Shown piece after piece: positions 18,068 to 27,235 of a stretch of DNA of 64,000 bases; the stretch's first letter is position 1, and each line of letters starts with the position of its first letter. Position numbers and translations under genes: made by a program. Below the pieces are notes generated by a model. It saw only the letters and a list, made by a program, of their open reading frames with translations. It was not told the origin of the DNA and made no database searches. Origin of the DNA: FEN-1279 sp964400285 (lineage in GTDB: Bacteria > Bacteroidota > Ignavibacteria > Tepidaquicellales > Tepidaquicellaceae); contig CAYNTK010000005.1 of the NCBI GenBank assembly GCA_964400285.1, positions 62,001 to 126,000 on the forward strand. Direction: 5' to 3'.

Positions 18068-18595
18068 TTATAATGTTCTTAATATAGCTTCTCTCTCATC
18101 AAATTTTATAATCAAATCATTCAGTGCCTTCATTACTTTTGCTTCAGCTTCTTTCGTATCGAGATTTTGTTCGCTTATATTTTCTAAATTGTCAAATAAT
18201 ATCCCTATTTCTTCAACTGTTGATAGTAAGGTTAAATCGAAATTATAAATTTGTTCTAACTTTTCATCTTTAATCTTTACAACATCAAATGCACCACTGT
18301 AACCTCTCGCCGCCGAGCGGAATTTTGCAATTGCAGTTTCGTTTTTCTTTTCTATCTTATCTATATCGGTAGCTTGGAATAATCTGCCGTTTTTTGAGAA
18401 ATTTGATATAGTATTTTTTATTTTTATCCTGTTATGCTCCAGTTTCATTGCAAGCTGGCTTCTAAGTAATGTATCGAGTTCACGGGAATTATCTCGATTT
18501 ACGTATCCGTCATAACCCGGAATTACTCTCTTAATTTTTTCAAAAAAAGATTCTTTCGATTTTATAAAATCGAGTTTTGATTTTAAGTCGCTCAT
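18068..18595 (-). CDS. Helical protein of unknown family heading the SPFH cluster
   Basis: A 175-residue, highly charged, almost wholly helical protein with no signal peptide or membrane segment. The notable N-terminal motif is KIKRVIPGYDGYVNRDNSRE, followed by LDTLLRSQLAMKLE. A PGYxGY plus Arg/Glu/Asp-rich helix pattern is one I believe recurs in unnamed bacterial proteins, often near SPFH genes, but I cannot verify this. The rest has coiled-coil-like heptads (ISEQNLDTKEAEAKVMKALN). It precedes the SPFH gene by 72 bp on the same strand, occupying the place that the coiled-coil ESCRT-III-like PspA has in the Bacillus operon. Function unknown. Confidence 0.6.
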   Translation of the reverse strand: MSDLKSKLDFIKSKESFFEKIKRVIPGYDGYVNRDNSRELDTLLRSQLAMKLEHNRIKIKNTISNFSKNGRLFQATDIDKIEKKNETAIAKFRSAARGYSGAFDVVKIKDEKLEQIYNFDLTLLSTVEEIGILFDNLENISEQNLDTKEAEAKVMKALNDLIIKFDEREAILRTL

Positions 18596-18731
18596 CTTAA
18601 TTTTATTTTATTTTTGTAATATAATAATACCTATTTTAACAAACAAATTTAAAAATCAGTTTATATAAATCTTAAATTTTTATTAAATTTACAAATAAGT
18701 CTCATCTATAAAACCCAAATTGAAACACAAA

Positions 18732-21338
18732 TTAACTTATATAATCCTTTAATTTTTTCAAAATATTAATTGCCTCTATTGGTGTTATATTATCGAGGTC
18801 AATTTTCTTAAGCTCTTTTCTTATTTTATCGTCTTCATTTATTTCGAATAAACTTATCTGTAGTTCATCATGTTTCTCTCTTCGCGATTCTTTTGTTTCG
18901 AATGAATGAAGTATTTCTTTTGCCCTCTCGGTTACTGATTCTGGTAATCCTGCCATTTGTGCTACATGTATTCCGTAACTGTGGTCTGCTGTTCCCTCTG
19001 TTATGTTTCTTAAAAATATTACGTGGTCTTTATATTCTCTAACTTCCACTCTGTAATTTTTTATTCTTTCATATAATGTTGCAAGGGCATTTAATTCGTG
19101 ATAATGTGTTGCAAAAAGTGTCTTTGCCCTTACATTCGGGTTTTCGTGAAGATATTCCGTTATAGCCCATGCAATAGATATTCCATCATAAGTGCTTGTC
19201 CCTCTTCCAATTTCATCAAGCAGTATTAAACTTTTTGTTGTAGCATTGTTCAAAATGTTTGCCGCCTCATGCATCTCTACAAGAAAAGTGCTTTCTCCTT
19301 TGGCTATATTATCCGATGCACCAACCCTCGTAAAAATTTTATCCACTATACCAATCTTTGCAGATTCCGCTGGTACAAAGCATCCTATCTGTGCAAGTAA
19401 AACAATTAGTCCAGTCTGTCTCAAGTAACTTGACTTTCCACTCATGTTTGGTCCAGTCAAAATTATTATTTGATTATTACTTGTATCCATTAAAGCATTG
19501 TTTGCAATATATTTTTCTCCCGCTGGTAAAAGTCGCTCTATTACTGGATGTCTCCCTTTTATTATTTCTATTTTATCAGTTTCATTTATTTCTGGCATTA
19601 CATAATTATATGCCTCCGAAATTTCTGCAAAACTTATTAGCGAATCTATTGTAGCTATTATTGTGGCGTTTTTTTGAATTTGCTCGGTGAATCTTAATAT
19701 GTATTCTCGTAATTCTGAAAATATTTTATTTTCTAAAATGCTTATCCTTTCTTCTGCATTGAAAATTCTATCTTCATATATTTTCAATTCTTCGGTTATA
19801 TATCGTTCACAATTTGCAAGTGTCTGCTTCCTCACGTAATCCGCAGGTGTTTTATCCAGATTTGCTTTCGTAATTTCTATGTAATATCCGAACACCTTAT
19901 TGAAATCAACCTTAAGCGAACTTATTCCCGTCCTCTTTCTTTCCTTGCTTTGAAAATTTTCTATCCAAGTTTTTCCATTTATATGTATATCTTTAAGTTC
20001 GTCTAATTCTTTATCGCAACCTTTGTTAATTATTCCGTATGTGTCCGTTCCAAGTAAATAATTATCGTTTATAACCCTTTCTATTTCTAATACGAGTTCT
20101 GGAATTTCTATGAGATTATTTTTTAACGATTTGATGGAAGTAGAATTGAATTTTTCTAAAGCTTCCTTTATTTCAGAAATTTTTTTCTGCGAAATTTTTA
20201 ATTGCACAATGTCTCTCGGAACTGCCTTTCCTGTTGCAACTTTTGAAAGTAACCTTTCTAAATCTGCAATCGATTTCAAATCTTCTATTAATTTTTTTCT
20301 TAATGTCTTGTTTTCGAAAAAATCTCTAACCGCATCGAGTCTTTTTAAAATATTTTCTTTTCTTTTAAGTGGTCTTGAAATCCATTTTTTTAGTAATCTC
20401 CCTCCCATTGATGTTTGGGTTCTGTCCAAAATTGAAATTAACGTTCCTTCTCTTCCACCTTCGCTTATTGAGGTGGTTATCTCGAGATTCCTTTTTGTAG
20501 CTGGGTCTAAGATTATATAATCCGTGTAATCATAATTATAGATTTTTTTTATATGTGATAGTTTATTTTTCTGCGTCTCGTTAAGATAATTCATTATACA
20601 TCCCGCTGCTATTATTCCCTCATTCATATCATCTATACCAAACCCTTTTAAAGACTGTGTCCCAAATTGATTTGTTAAAAGCTCTCTTGCATAATCGGAA
20701 TTAAAAACCCAATCATCTACTTTCGTAAATACAAACTTGGGCTTTTCATTTTCATATGTATCATCTAAATTTATTTTTAATGCTTTAAACACTTTTTCTT
20801 TTTCTCTTTTAGAAATTAAAATCTCGGTTGGATTAATTATATCGACCTGCTCGGGTAATTGCCTAATGTGAATTTCGGATGTTGCAAATTCTCCTGTTGA
20901 TACATCACAAAAAGAAAATCCACATTTATCCTCTCTTATATAAATTGCTGCAAGAAAATTATTTGACTTATGACTTAAAAGTTTATCTGAAAAAGTTGCT
21001 CCCGGAGTAACAACTTCTACTACATCCCTTTTTACTATTCCTTTTGCAAACTTTGGGTCTTCCAGTTGCTCGCACACAGCAACCCTATATCCCGCTTTCA
21101 CAAGTTTCGGTAAATAATTGTCTAATGCATGATGGGGAAATCCCGCAAGAGGAACTTCCGATGCTGCTCCGTTCGCCCTCTTTGTGAGTGTGATTCCAAG
21201 AACTTTCGATGTCGTGATTGCATCATCTTCAAAGGTTTCGAAAAAATCTCCCATCCTAAATAATAGAAGCATATCAGGATATTTTTCCTTCACCTTTCTA
21301 TATTGCCTCATCAAAGGTGTCTCGTTTTTCGTACTCAC
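18732..21338 (-). CDS. mutS: DNA mismatch repair ATPase MutS
   Basis: An 868-residue MutS1-type protein that recognises mismatches and recruits MutL. The N-terminal mismatch-binding motif is MGDFFETF (Phe32-x-Glu34). Then come connector, lever and clamp domains, a Walker A GPNMSGKSSYLRQTG near residue 629, and downstream LLDEIGRGTSTYDG (Walker B) and FATHYHEL. Length and order match MutS1 and exclude the shorter MutS2. The start is GTG at 21338. It stands alone, with 136 bp to the SPFH cluster and 193 bp to the sigma gene. No mutL is in the window. Confidence 0.97.
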   Translation of the reverse strand: MSTKNETPLMRQYRKVKEKYPDMLLLFRMGDFFETFEDDAITTSKVLGITLTKRANGAASEVPLAGFPHHALDNYLPKLVKAGYRVAVCEQLEDPKFAKGIVKRDVVEVVTPGATFSDKLLSHKSNNFLAAIYIREDKCGFSFCDVSTGEFATSEIHIRQLPEQVDIINPTEILISKREKEKVFKALKINLDDTYENEKPKFVFTKVDDWVFNSDYARELLTNQFGTQSLKGFGIDDMNEGIIAAGCIMNYLNETQKNKLSHIKKIYNYDYTDYIILDPATKRNLEITTSISEGGREGTLISILDRTQTSMGGRLLKKWISRPLKRKENILKRLDAVRDFFENKTLRKKLIEDLKSIADLERLLSKVATGKAVPRDIVQLKISQKKISEIKEALEKFNSTSIKSLKNNLIEIPELVLEIERVINDNYLLGTDTYGIINKGCDKELDELKDIHINGKTWIENFQSKERKRTGISSLKVDFNKVFGYYIEITKANLDKTPADYVRKQTLANCERYITEELKIYEDRIFNAEERISILENKIFSELREYILRFTEQIQKNATIIATIDSLISFAEISEAYNYVMPEINETDKIEIIKGRHPVIERLLPAGEKYIANNALMDTSNNQIIILTGPNMSGKSSYLRQTGLIVLLAQIGCFVPAESAKIGIVDKIFTRVGASDNIAKGESTFLVEMHEAANILNNATTKSLILLDEIGRGTSTYDGISIAWAITEYLHENPNVRAKTLFATHYHELNALATLYERIKNYRVEVREYKDHVIFLRNITEGTADHSYGIHVAQMAGLPESVTERAKEILHSFETKESRREKHDELQISLFEINEDDKIRKELKKIDLDNITPIEAINILKKLKDYIS

Positions 21339-21531
21339 AGATTTTTATTGTAAATTAGATTTTTCAAAAATTAAAAATTAAATATAAAAATGTTAAAAAT
21401 ATTTTTATCCTTATATTTCAATTTTCACCCCTCCCTAATTCTCAATTCCCATCTCTTATATTTTTCGTTTAATATCTAACATTTAACATTATAAAAAACT
21501 CTTCTTTCATAATTCAACACTCATAATTTCC

Positions 21532-22143
21532 CTAAAACGTTTCCAGCTTGTCTTTTAAATACTTATTAAGTAGCTCCCTTCCCCTGAATATATGTGCCTT
21601 CACCGTTCCAAGCGGAAGTTTCAACTTCTTTGCTATCTCTTCGTAATCATTCTCATCTCTGTGTCTTAATAATATTACTGATTTATACTTACTTGGAAGA
21701 TTTTCGATTGCTTCTTCCAAAATTTTTTTTCTTTCTTTGTCGAGTAGATTTTTATCTGGAATTCTTTCGTTGTCGGGTATTTCAAAAGTGTAATCATCAT
21801 CATCTGAGCTTAATTCTTTATCTATCGAAAATGTATTTAATTTCTTTTTTCGCAAATAATCTATACAATTATTAGTTGCAATCTTAAATAGCCACGTGGA
21901 AAAAGAAAACTGCTTATCGAATTTTTCTAATGAATTAAATGCTTTTATAAATGCTTCCTGCGTAAGGTCTTCAACATCCTCTCTATTCCTTATCATTCTT
22001 AAAATTAAGTTGTAAATCAATTGCTTATATTTTTTCATCAATCTCTCGTATGCTTCCTGTTTTCCTGAAATTGCATTTTCTATCAGAATTATATCTTCTG
22101 CTTTTGAATCTTTCTTCTTATTCTCACTGCTTCCGTTTGACAT
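21532..22143 (-). CDS. ECF-type RNA polymerase sigma factor
   Basis: A 203-residue sigma-70-family factor with regions 2 and 4 only. Region 2 has DLTQEAFIKAFNSLEKFD and FSFSTWLFKIATNNCIDYLR. Region 4 has LPSKYKSVILLRHRDENDYE and the helix-turn-helix LPLGTVKAHIFRGRELLNKY. An acidic linker (SSDDDDYTFEIPDN) joins them. GGAGA before the ATG supports the start. No anti-sigma factor or zinc-binding partner gene follows; the gene downstream on the strand is mutS, 193 bp away. Its control therefore lies elsewhere or is transcriptional. Targets are unknown. Confidence 0.92.
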   Translation of the reverse strand: MSNGSSENKKKDSKAEDIILIENAISGKQEAYERLMKKYKQLIYNLILRMIRNREDVEDLTQEAFIKAFNSLEKFDKQFSFSTWLFKIATNNCIDYLRKKKLNTFSIDKELSSDDDDYTFEIPDNERIPDKNLLDKERKKILEEAIENLPSKYKSVILLRHRDENDYEEIAKKLKLPLGTVKAHIFRGRELLNKYLKDKLETF

Positions 22144-22775
22144 TCTCCTGCCGTTTCAAATATTTTAGTATATAATTATTAAATTTATAAAAATACACTT
22201 AAATACTAAATGTAAAAGGGAAAAACAAAATAATAATTTTAAATACTAACGAAAGCTTTTTCTTCGGGATATTCTTTCCAAAAAGCTTATCGGATAATGC
22301 CCAGTTATAGTAGAATATTTAAGATATCGAATTATGACTTGACTTTTGGCTTATTATACCATATATTGTTATGGTATTTATTTGTTCATTGAAATACAAC
22401 ACCCTCTGGGTCTCGATAATTAAATCTGTTTTTTAAAATTTAAAAAGCTTTTTTTAAGAAAATTTTTGAAAAATTGAGTCAAAATCTAAATAAATTTTAA
22501 ATCATACGTTTTCAAATTAAAAAATTTTACAAAAAATTGTGTAAAACACGAGAAAACATAGAATGATTTTATATATAAATATGCCGATTTTTGCCTATTT
22601 TTCAAGCCGGGAAACAAAAGTAATACAAAATTACTACACTTTTAAATAAATTGAGTTGTTTTATTATTTGTAATTTAGTTGTAAAATTTGTTTAAATTTT
22701 TTGTTTTAATATTTAAAATTTAAATTATTAATCTATTTGAATTTCTTGTTATTTTTATAAAAAGTATTTTCTTTA
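22144..22775. other. 632-bp structured non-coding gap
   Basis: There is no convincing gene between the divergent sigma factor and rimO. The gap contains an inverted repeat AAGCTTTTT/AAAAAGCTT (22253-22261 and 22280-22288) and a direct repeat AAATACTAA (22201 and 22241). It also has a promoter-like element with an overlapping palindrome (22339-22377) and a palindrome AAAAAGCTTTTT (22442-22453). It may encode a small RNA or a long rimO leader. Confidence 0.4.
22339..22377 (+). promoter_or_regulatory. Sigma-70-like promoter with overlapping palindromic operator
   Basis: TTGACT (22339-22344), a 17-nt spacer and TATATT (22362-22367) make a near-consensus promoter pointing right. A perfect inverted repeat ATACCATA (22356-22363) and TATGGTAT (22370-22377) straddles the -10 box, where a repressor would sit. 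The next gene, rimO, starts about 400 bp downstream. The match is by eye only. Confidence 0.45.
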
Positions 22776-24086
22776 ATGAAGATAAAAAGAAACAAAGTTA
22801 AAATCATCACTCTTGGCTGCTCCAAAAACCTCGTTGACTCCGAATTTATTATGGCTCAGTTGAAATCTAATAATATAGAACTTACCGACGATGAAAATAA
22901 ATGTGAAAATGTAATCATTAATACCTGCGGTTTTATTGATTCCGTCAAAGAAGAATCTGTTAATACAATACTTAAAGCTGTCGAACGTAAAGAAAAAGGA
23001 AAGCTGAAAAATGTTTACGTTGCAGGATGTCTTTCCGATAGGTATAAATCTGAACTCGAAAAGGAAATTCCCGAAGTAAAAAAGTTTTTCGGGACAACTG
23101 ACAAACGTAAAACAATTGTTGAAATTTTAAATGAATTTGGAGTTGATTACAAAAAAGAACTTCTTGGTGAAAGAGTAGTAACAACACCCTCCCATTTTGC
23201 GTATATTAAAATAAGCGAAGGGTGCGATAACCCGTGTTCTTTTTGTGCAATTCCTATTATGCGAGGAAAACATAAATCAAAATCTCTTAAAGAAATCCTG
23301 ATTGAAGCACAAAAACTCGCATCTATCGGAGTTAAAGAGCTGATTGTAATAGCTCAGGATACTACTTATTGGGGGCTTGATTTAAACGGAAAACGTGAAT
23401 TGAAAAAGCTATTAAATAAATTATCCGAAATTAACGGTATTGAATGGATTCGACTTATGTATGCTTATCCTACAAAGTTTCCTTTGGATATACTCGATGA
23501 ATTTAAAAACAATGACAAGATTTGTAAATATATAGATATTCCAATCCAGCATATTTCCGATAACATTCTTAAGTCTATGCGTCGTGGAATTACAAAGAAA
23601 TCACTAATAGCATTGCTTGAAAAAATTAAAAAAGATATTCCCGAAATTGCAATCAGAACCTCGATTATGGTTGGGTATCCCAATGAGACAGAAAAAGATT
23701 TTTACGAACTCATTGATTTTATTAAAGATTTTAAATTCGACCGCCTTGGAGTATTCACTTATTCTGCTGAAGAAGGAACAGTTTCGTTTAACTTAAAAGA
23801 TAAAATTCCCAAAAAGGAAAAACTCTTTAGACAAAAATTAATTCTCGATGCTCAAAGAGAAATTGCTGAGGAACTGAACTCTTCTTCTCTGGGTAAAATC
23901 TTTAGAGTATTAATCGACCGAAAAGAAAATGATTACTTTGTAGGAAGAACTTACAAAGATGCTCCTGAGGTTGACCAAGAAGTATATGTTAATAACGAAA
24001 GAACGTTAAAAGTAGGAGAATTTTTTAATGTTAAAATTTTCGATTATGAGGAATTCGATTTATTTGCTCAGGTTACGAAATATTAA
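22776..24086 (+). CDS. rimO: Ribosomal protein S12 methylthiotransferase RimO
   Basis: A 436-residue radical-SAM methylthiotransferase that adds a methylthio group to the conserved Asp of ribosomal protein S12. The N-terminal MTTase domain has ITLGCSKNLVDSE (Cys15), NTCGFIDS (Cys51) and VAGCLSDRY (Cys85) for one iron-sulfur cluster. The radical SAM triad is Cys150-x3-Cys154-x2-Cys157 (EGCDNPCSFC). The GCSKNLVDSE motif separates RimO from MiaB, and a C-terminal TRAM-like domain ends the protein. It precedes a GWxTD gene by 51 bp, so the two may be co-transcribed. Confidence 0.95.
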   Translation: MKIKRNKVKIITLGCSKNLVDSEFIMAQLKSNNIELTDDENKCENVIINTCGFIDSVKEESVNTILKAVERKEKGKLKNVYVAGCLSDRYKSELEKEIPEVKKFFGTTDKRKTIVEILNEFGVDYKKELLGERVVTTPSHFAYIKISEGCDNPCSFCAIPIMRGKHKSKSLKEILIEAQKLASIGVKELIVIAQDTTYWGLDLNGKRELKKLLNKLSEINGIEWIRLMYAYPTKFPLDILDEFKNNDKICKYIDIPIQHISDNILKSMRRGITKKSLIALLEKIKKDIPEIAIRTSIMVGYPNETEKDFYELIDFIKDFKFDRLGVFTYSAEEGTVSFNLKDKIPKKEKLFRQKLILDAQREIAEELNSSSLGKIFRVLIDRKENDYFVGRTYKDAPEVDQEVYVNNERTLKVGEFFNVKIFDYEEFDLFAQVTKY

Positions 24087-24137
24087 CTTGTAAGTTTTAT
24101 TTTTCTTTGTGTAACTTGTAGATAATATATTATTATT

Positions 24138-25427
24138 GTGAAAATAATTTTTAAATATTGCATCTTTATTCTTGTTGCTTTACCTATATCCTTATTCTCT
24201 CAAATCGTTGATAAAAGTCTTGGTAATTTGAATTTAAATAAAGAATTTTTTTATCTTGACCCGCTTGTGTTCAGTAGCAGAGATAGTTTAAACGCACGGC
24301 TCGATTTGTATATTGAACTACCTCTTGAAAATATTCAATTCAAAAGAAATCAGACAACTGAAAAGTATGATGCTTTTATTGATTATTTTATTACTATTAA
24401 GGACTCTAAAAATAAAATTATTTACAACGATAATTACTCTGAATCTTTATCGAACTCCGAAAACGAACAAAAATCAATTGCAGAAAAAAGTGTTTTTGCT
24501 ATTAAACAGTTTTTTCTTTTACCCGATAAATATAAAATAAATTTTTTACTTAAAGACAAAAATAATCAAAAAGAATACTCAAAAGATTTTGAAATTAACG
24601 TAAAAGATTTTTCCAAAGGACGGTTTAATTTTAGTGATATTATGCTCGTCAGTAGTTTTAAAGAAGATGCTGATGGTAAAAAAGAAATTTCTCCTATTAT
24701 AAATGGAAACATAGGCAACCTTAAAGATTTCTATTTGTTTTTTGAAGTTTATAATCAATCTGATAGTATTTTGGAGTCTTCTTATTATTATAAAGTATTG
24801 GATGAAAAAAATAAAACTTTGGTTGAAGGAACTTATACTTATTATCTTGATTCGGGAGTTAACAAAAAAATAGAAAGAATTAGTACAAATTCATTTATAA
24901 TTGGAAATTATACTTTTCAAATCATTGATAAAGCAAACAAAGAAATAGTGGCTTCGAGAGATTTAGTTTATAGATGGGATTATTTACCTGTTAGTCTGAA
25001 AAATCTTGACTTGGCTATATCTCAACTGGTTTATGTTGCAACCTCTAAAGAGCTTGAATATATTAAATCTGCTAAAACCAAAGAAGAAAAAGAAAGACGC
25101 TTTCTTAAATTTTGGAAAGATAATGACCCAACCCCTAACACTCCCAAAAATGAACTGATGATTGAGTATTACAATAGAATTAAAATTGCAAACGAAAAAT
25201 ATTCCCACTATGTAGATGGCTGGAAAACCGATATGGGTATGGTATTTATTATTTATGGTAATCCGAATAATATAGAACGTCACCCTTTTGAATCAAATTC
25301 AAGACCTTATGAAATTTGGGAATATTATGATATTAAAAAAAGATTTATTTTTGTTGATGAAACTGGCTTTGGCGATTATCGACTTACTACCCCAATTTGG
25401 GACGAAAGAACAAAACTTAGATTCTAA
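24138..25427 (+). CDS. GWxTD domain-containing protein
   Basis: A 429-residue exported protein. Residues 1-21 are a signal peptide (IFKYCIFILVALPISLFSQ). A long beta-rich region of unknown fold fills the middle. The C-terminal GWxTD domain includes KFWKDNDPTPNTPKNELMIE, YVDGWKTDMGMVFIIYGNP and RPYEIWEYYD. GWxTD proteins are common in Bacteroidota, Acidobacteriota and relatives, and have no established biochemical role. The start is GTG at 24138. Its stop codon overlaps that of the convergent DUF58 gene by 3 bp (shared bases 25424-25427 region). Confidence 0.88.
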   Translation: MKIIFKYCIFILVALPISLFSQIVDKSLGNLNLNKEFFYLDPLVFSSRDSLNARLDLYIELPLENIQFKRNQTTEKYDAFIDYFITIKDSKNKIIYNDNYSESLSNSENEQKSIAEKSVFAIKQFFLLPDKYKINFLLKDKNNQKEYSKDFEINVKDFSKGRFNFSDIMLVSSFKEDADGKKEISPIINGNIGNLKDFYLFFEVYNQSDSILESSYYYKVLDEKNKTLVEGTYTYYLDSGVNKKIERISTNSFIIGNYTFQIIDKANKEIVASRDLVYRWDYLPVSLKNLDLAISQLVYVATSKELEYIKSAKTKEEKERRFLKFWKDNDPTPNTPKNELMIEYYNRIKIANEKYSHYVDGWKTDMGMVFIIYGNPNNIERHPFESNSRPYEIWEYYDIKKRFIFVDETGFGDYRLTTPIWDERTKLRF

Positions 25428-26416
25428 AATATTTTGCTTCTTTTGTTTAAGTATCTTAACAATGAAATATCGAAAGGTGTTTCGGTAGTCAGTAATTCAT
25501 AATCGATTCTGTTTTTTCTACATTCTCTTTTATATGTTCCAATAAATTCTTTCATTGCTTCTTTATATGATTTCTGAATTGCAAATGGTTGTGAATACAT
25601 TTCTTCTCGTGTCTCTAAATCCACTATGGTTAAAGGATTTCCTTCTAAAAATGATAGCTCTATGGGGTCAAGTATCTGAAATATTATAACTTCGTTTTTA
25701 TTGTATCTAAAATGTTTAAGAGCATTTATTACTTCGCTTTGCTTATCGAAAAAATCGCTAATCACTATTACAAGCCCTCTTCTTTTTATCTTTTCGGCAA
25801 TTTCGTTTAAGCTTTCTGCTGTTCCTGTTTGGTTTTGTGATTTTACTTTAGATAATTCTTTTAATATTAATTTTAAATTCGTTTTCGTTGAATGCGGAGG
25901 TATGTATTTCCTTATTTTTGTGTCATAAGTTGTCAATGATACAGCATCTTTTTGTAAAACCATTAAATAAGAAAGAGACGCAGCAAGGTAAGATGCATAT
26001 TCAAGTTTTGATATTTTTTCGGTTTCTGATTTTCCGACATTTTCATTTTTTTTCTTCCTAATTTTGTTCAACAAACCCAACTTTTCGGATACTTCTTTTG
26101 AACTGCTTGTTTTTGAATTAAATGTCATTGATTTGCTGATATCGAGTAGAATATATGATTTTAAATTAGTTTCTTCCTCGAATTGTTTTACGTAATACCT
26201 TTTTGTTTTTGCATATACCTTCCAATCCAGATGCCTTAAGTCATCACCCGGCATATACTGTCTGTGCTCGGCAAACTCCACACTAAAACCGTGATAAGGT
26301 GATTTATGCAAACCCGCCATAAATCCTTCAACAACCTGTTTAGCTTTCAACTCGAGATTTGCAAGTCTTGCTATAACAGAAGGAATTAAATATTTTCTGT
26401 AATCTGATTGCTCCAC
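25424..26416 (-). CDS. DUF58 domain-containing protein
   Basis: A 330-residue protein. The N-terminal signature is LELKAKQVVEGFMAGLHKSP, then FAEHRQYMPGDDLRHLDWKV and YYVKQFEEETNLKSYILLDI, typical of DUF58. The vWA-like fold follows, with ILLDISKSM as the metal-binding (MIDAS-like) DxSxS motif and VIVISDFFDK. Such genes usually neighbour a MoxR AAA ATPase and vWA membrane proteins, but none is adjacent here, which makes this a detached copy. The role of the family is unclear; chaperone-like maturation with MoxR is the usual proposal. Confidence 0.9.
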   Translation of the reverse strand: MEQSDYRKYLIPSVIARLANLELKAKQVVEGFMAGLHKSPYHGFSVEFAEHRQYMPGDDLRHLDWKVYAKTKRYYVKQFEEETNLKSYILLDISKSMTFNSKTSSSKEVSEKLGLLNKIRKKKNENVGKSETEKISKLEYASYLAASLSYLMVLQKDAVSLTTYDTKIRKYIPPHSTKTNLKLILKELSKVKSQNQTGTAESLNEIAEKIKRRGLVIVISDFFDKQSEVINALKHFRYNKNEVIIFQILDPIELSFLEGNPLTIVDLETREEMYSQPFAIQKSYKEAMKEFIGTYKRECRKNRIDYELLTTETPFDISLLRYLNKRSKIF

Positions 26417-26440
26417 GGAAATTTTTTTTGGTGTCTTCTC

Positions 26441-26490
26441 TTAAAAATAAAGGTCAAAGTGTTTTTCTTTTAAGTAAAAAACTTTGACCT
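26441..26490 (-). terminator. Rho-independent terminator
   Basis: AGGTCAAAGT (26451-26460) and ACTTTGACCT (26481-26490) form a perfect 10-bp stem, extendable through the flanking T and A runs. On the minus strand it is followed by TTTATTTTT. It lies 28 bp past the TPR lipoprotein stop and should end that transcript. Confidence 0.75.
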
Positions 26491-26517
26491 ACTTAAAATT
26501 TTTATTAACTTCTTATT

Positions 26518-27171
26518 TTACTTCTTTACATCTGGATTGTCAGTCGTCCCGTCATCTATCTTCTTTATTTTAACATCGGGATTTTCCTTTTCTGTCTTCT
26601 CTTTTTTGCTTTCCTCTTTCTTTGTTTCTGTATTTTCGTTCGATTCTATTTTCTTAATTATATCTTCTATCGAACTCCCTGATTCTAACGTCTGTAACAT
26701 AACTCTTGCCGATTCACTAAGTTTTTCGTTCGGATCTAAATCTTGTGGATATTTTTCGAGAAACTTTTTGTATGCGTCTATTGCATTTTGCTTATCTTTC
26801 ATTTTTTCATCGTAAATAAACGCAACAAGAAACATTGATTGCTTTTCGTCCTTTGTATTGGGATATTTTTTGATTATTTCGTTATAGGATTTTATTGCTT
26901 CAGGATAATTGTTTAGATTCTCATCATAAATTTTAGCTATTTGTTGGTACGCAAATATTACTTTGTCCGAGTTAGGATAATCCTTAATGAATTCATTGTA
27001 TGTGTTAATTGACTCTGTAAATAATGCATTATCTTTCTTTACTACAGCACTATCATATAATGTTTTCGCTGTAGTCAGATAGTCATCTTCTGTTTTTGAT
27101 TTTTTTGAGCATGAAGCTAATGAAATAATAAGCGTAATGATTAAAAATAATTTAAATGTTGATTTTAGCAT
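26518..27171 (-). CDS. TPR-repeat lipoprotein (BamD/YbgF-like)
   Basis: A 217-residue lipoprotein. The signal peptide LFLIITLIISLASCSKKSK has a lipobox (LASC), with acylation expected at Cys21. About residues 30-155 form three to four tetratricopeptide-like repeats: FTESINTYNEFIKDYPNSDK, NNYPEAIKSYNEIIKKYPNT and KQNAIDAYKKFLEKYPQDLD. The tail (from ~165) is a Glu/Lys/Asp-rich low-complexity segment. The repeat type is like BamD and YbgF/CpoB envelope scaffolds. True BamD is longer and has five TPRs, so I do not assign it. It is transcribed divergently from the DUF2851 gene. Confidence 0.82.
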   Translation of the reverse strand: MLKSTFKLFLIITLIISLASCSKKSKTEDDYLTTAKTLYDSAVVKKDNALFTESINTYNEFIKDYPNSDKVIFAYQQIAKIYDENLNNYPEAIKSYNEIIKKYPNTKDEKQSMFLVAFIYDEKMKDKQNAIDAYKKFLEKYPQDLDPNEKLSESARVMLQTLESGSSIEDIIKKIESNENTETKKEESKKEKTEKENPDVKIKKIDDGTTDNPDVKK

Positions 27172-27235
27172 ATTTTTTTTATATTAAATTAATTAAAAAA
27201 TTACATTAAATTAAATAAATATATTCAATTTTTTA

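Noticed and set aside
21339..21531. Low-complexity AATTCTCAATT/TAACATTTAAC stretches resembling intergenic short repeats
   Set aside because: Copies are imperfect and few; no unit or period could be defined by eye.
26518..27171. Assignment of the TPR lipoprotein as BamD
   Set aside because: It is shorter than BamD, has fewer TPRs and a low-complexity tail; only the general class is supported.
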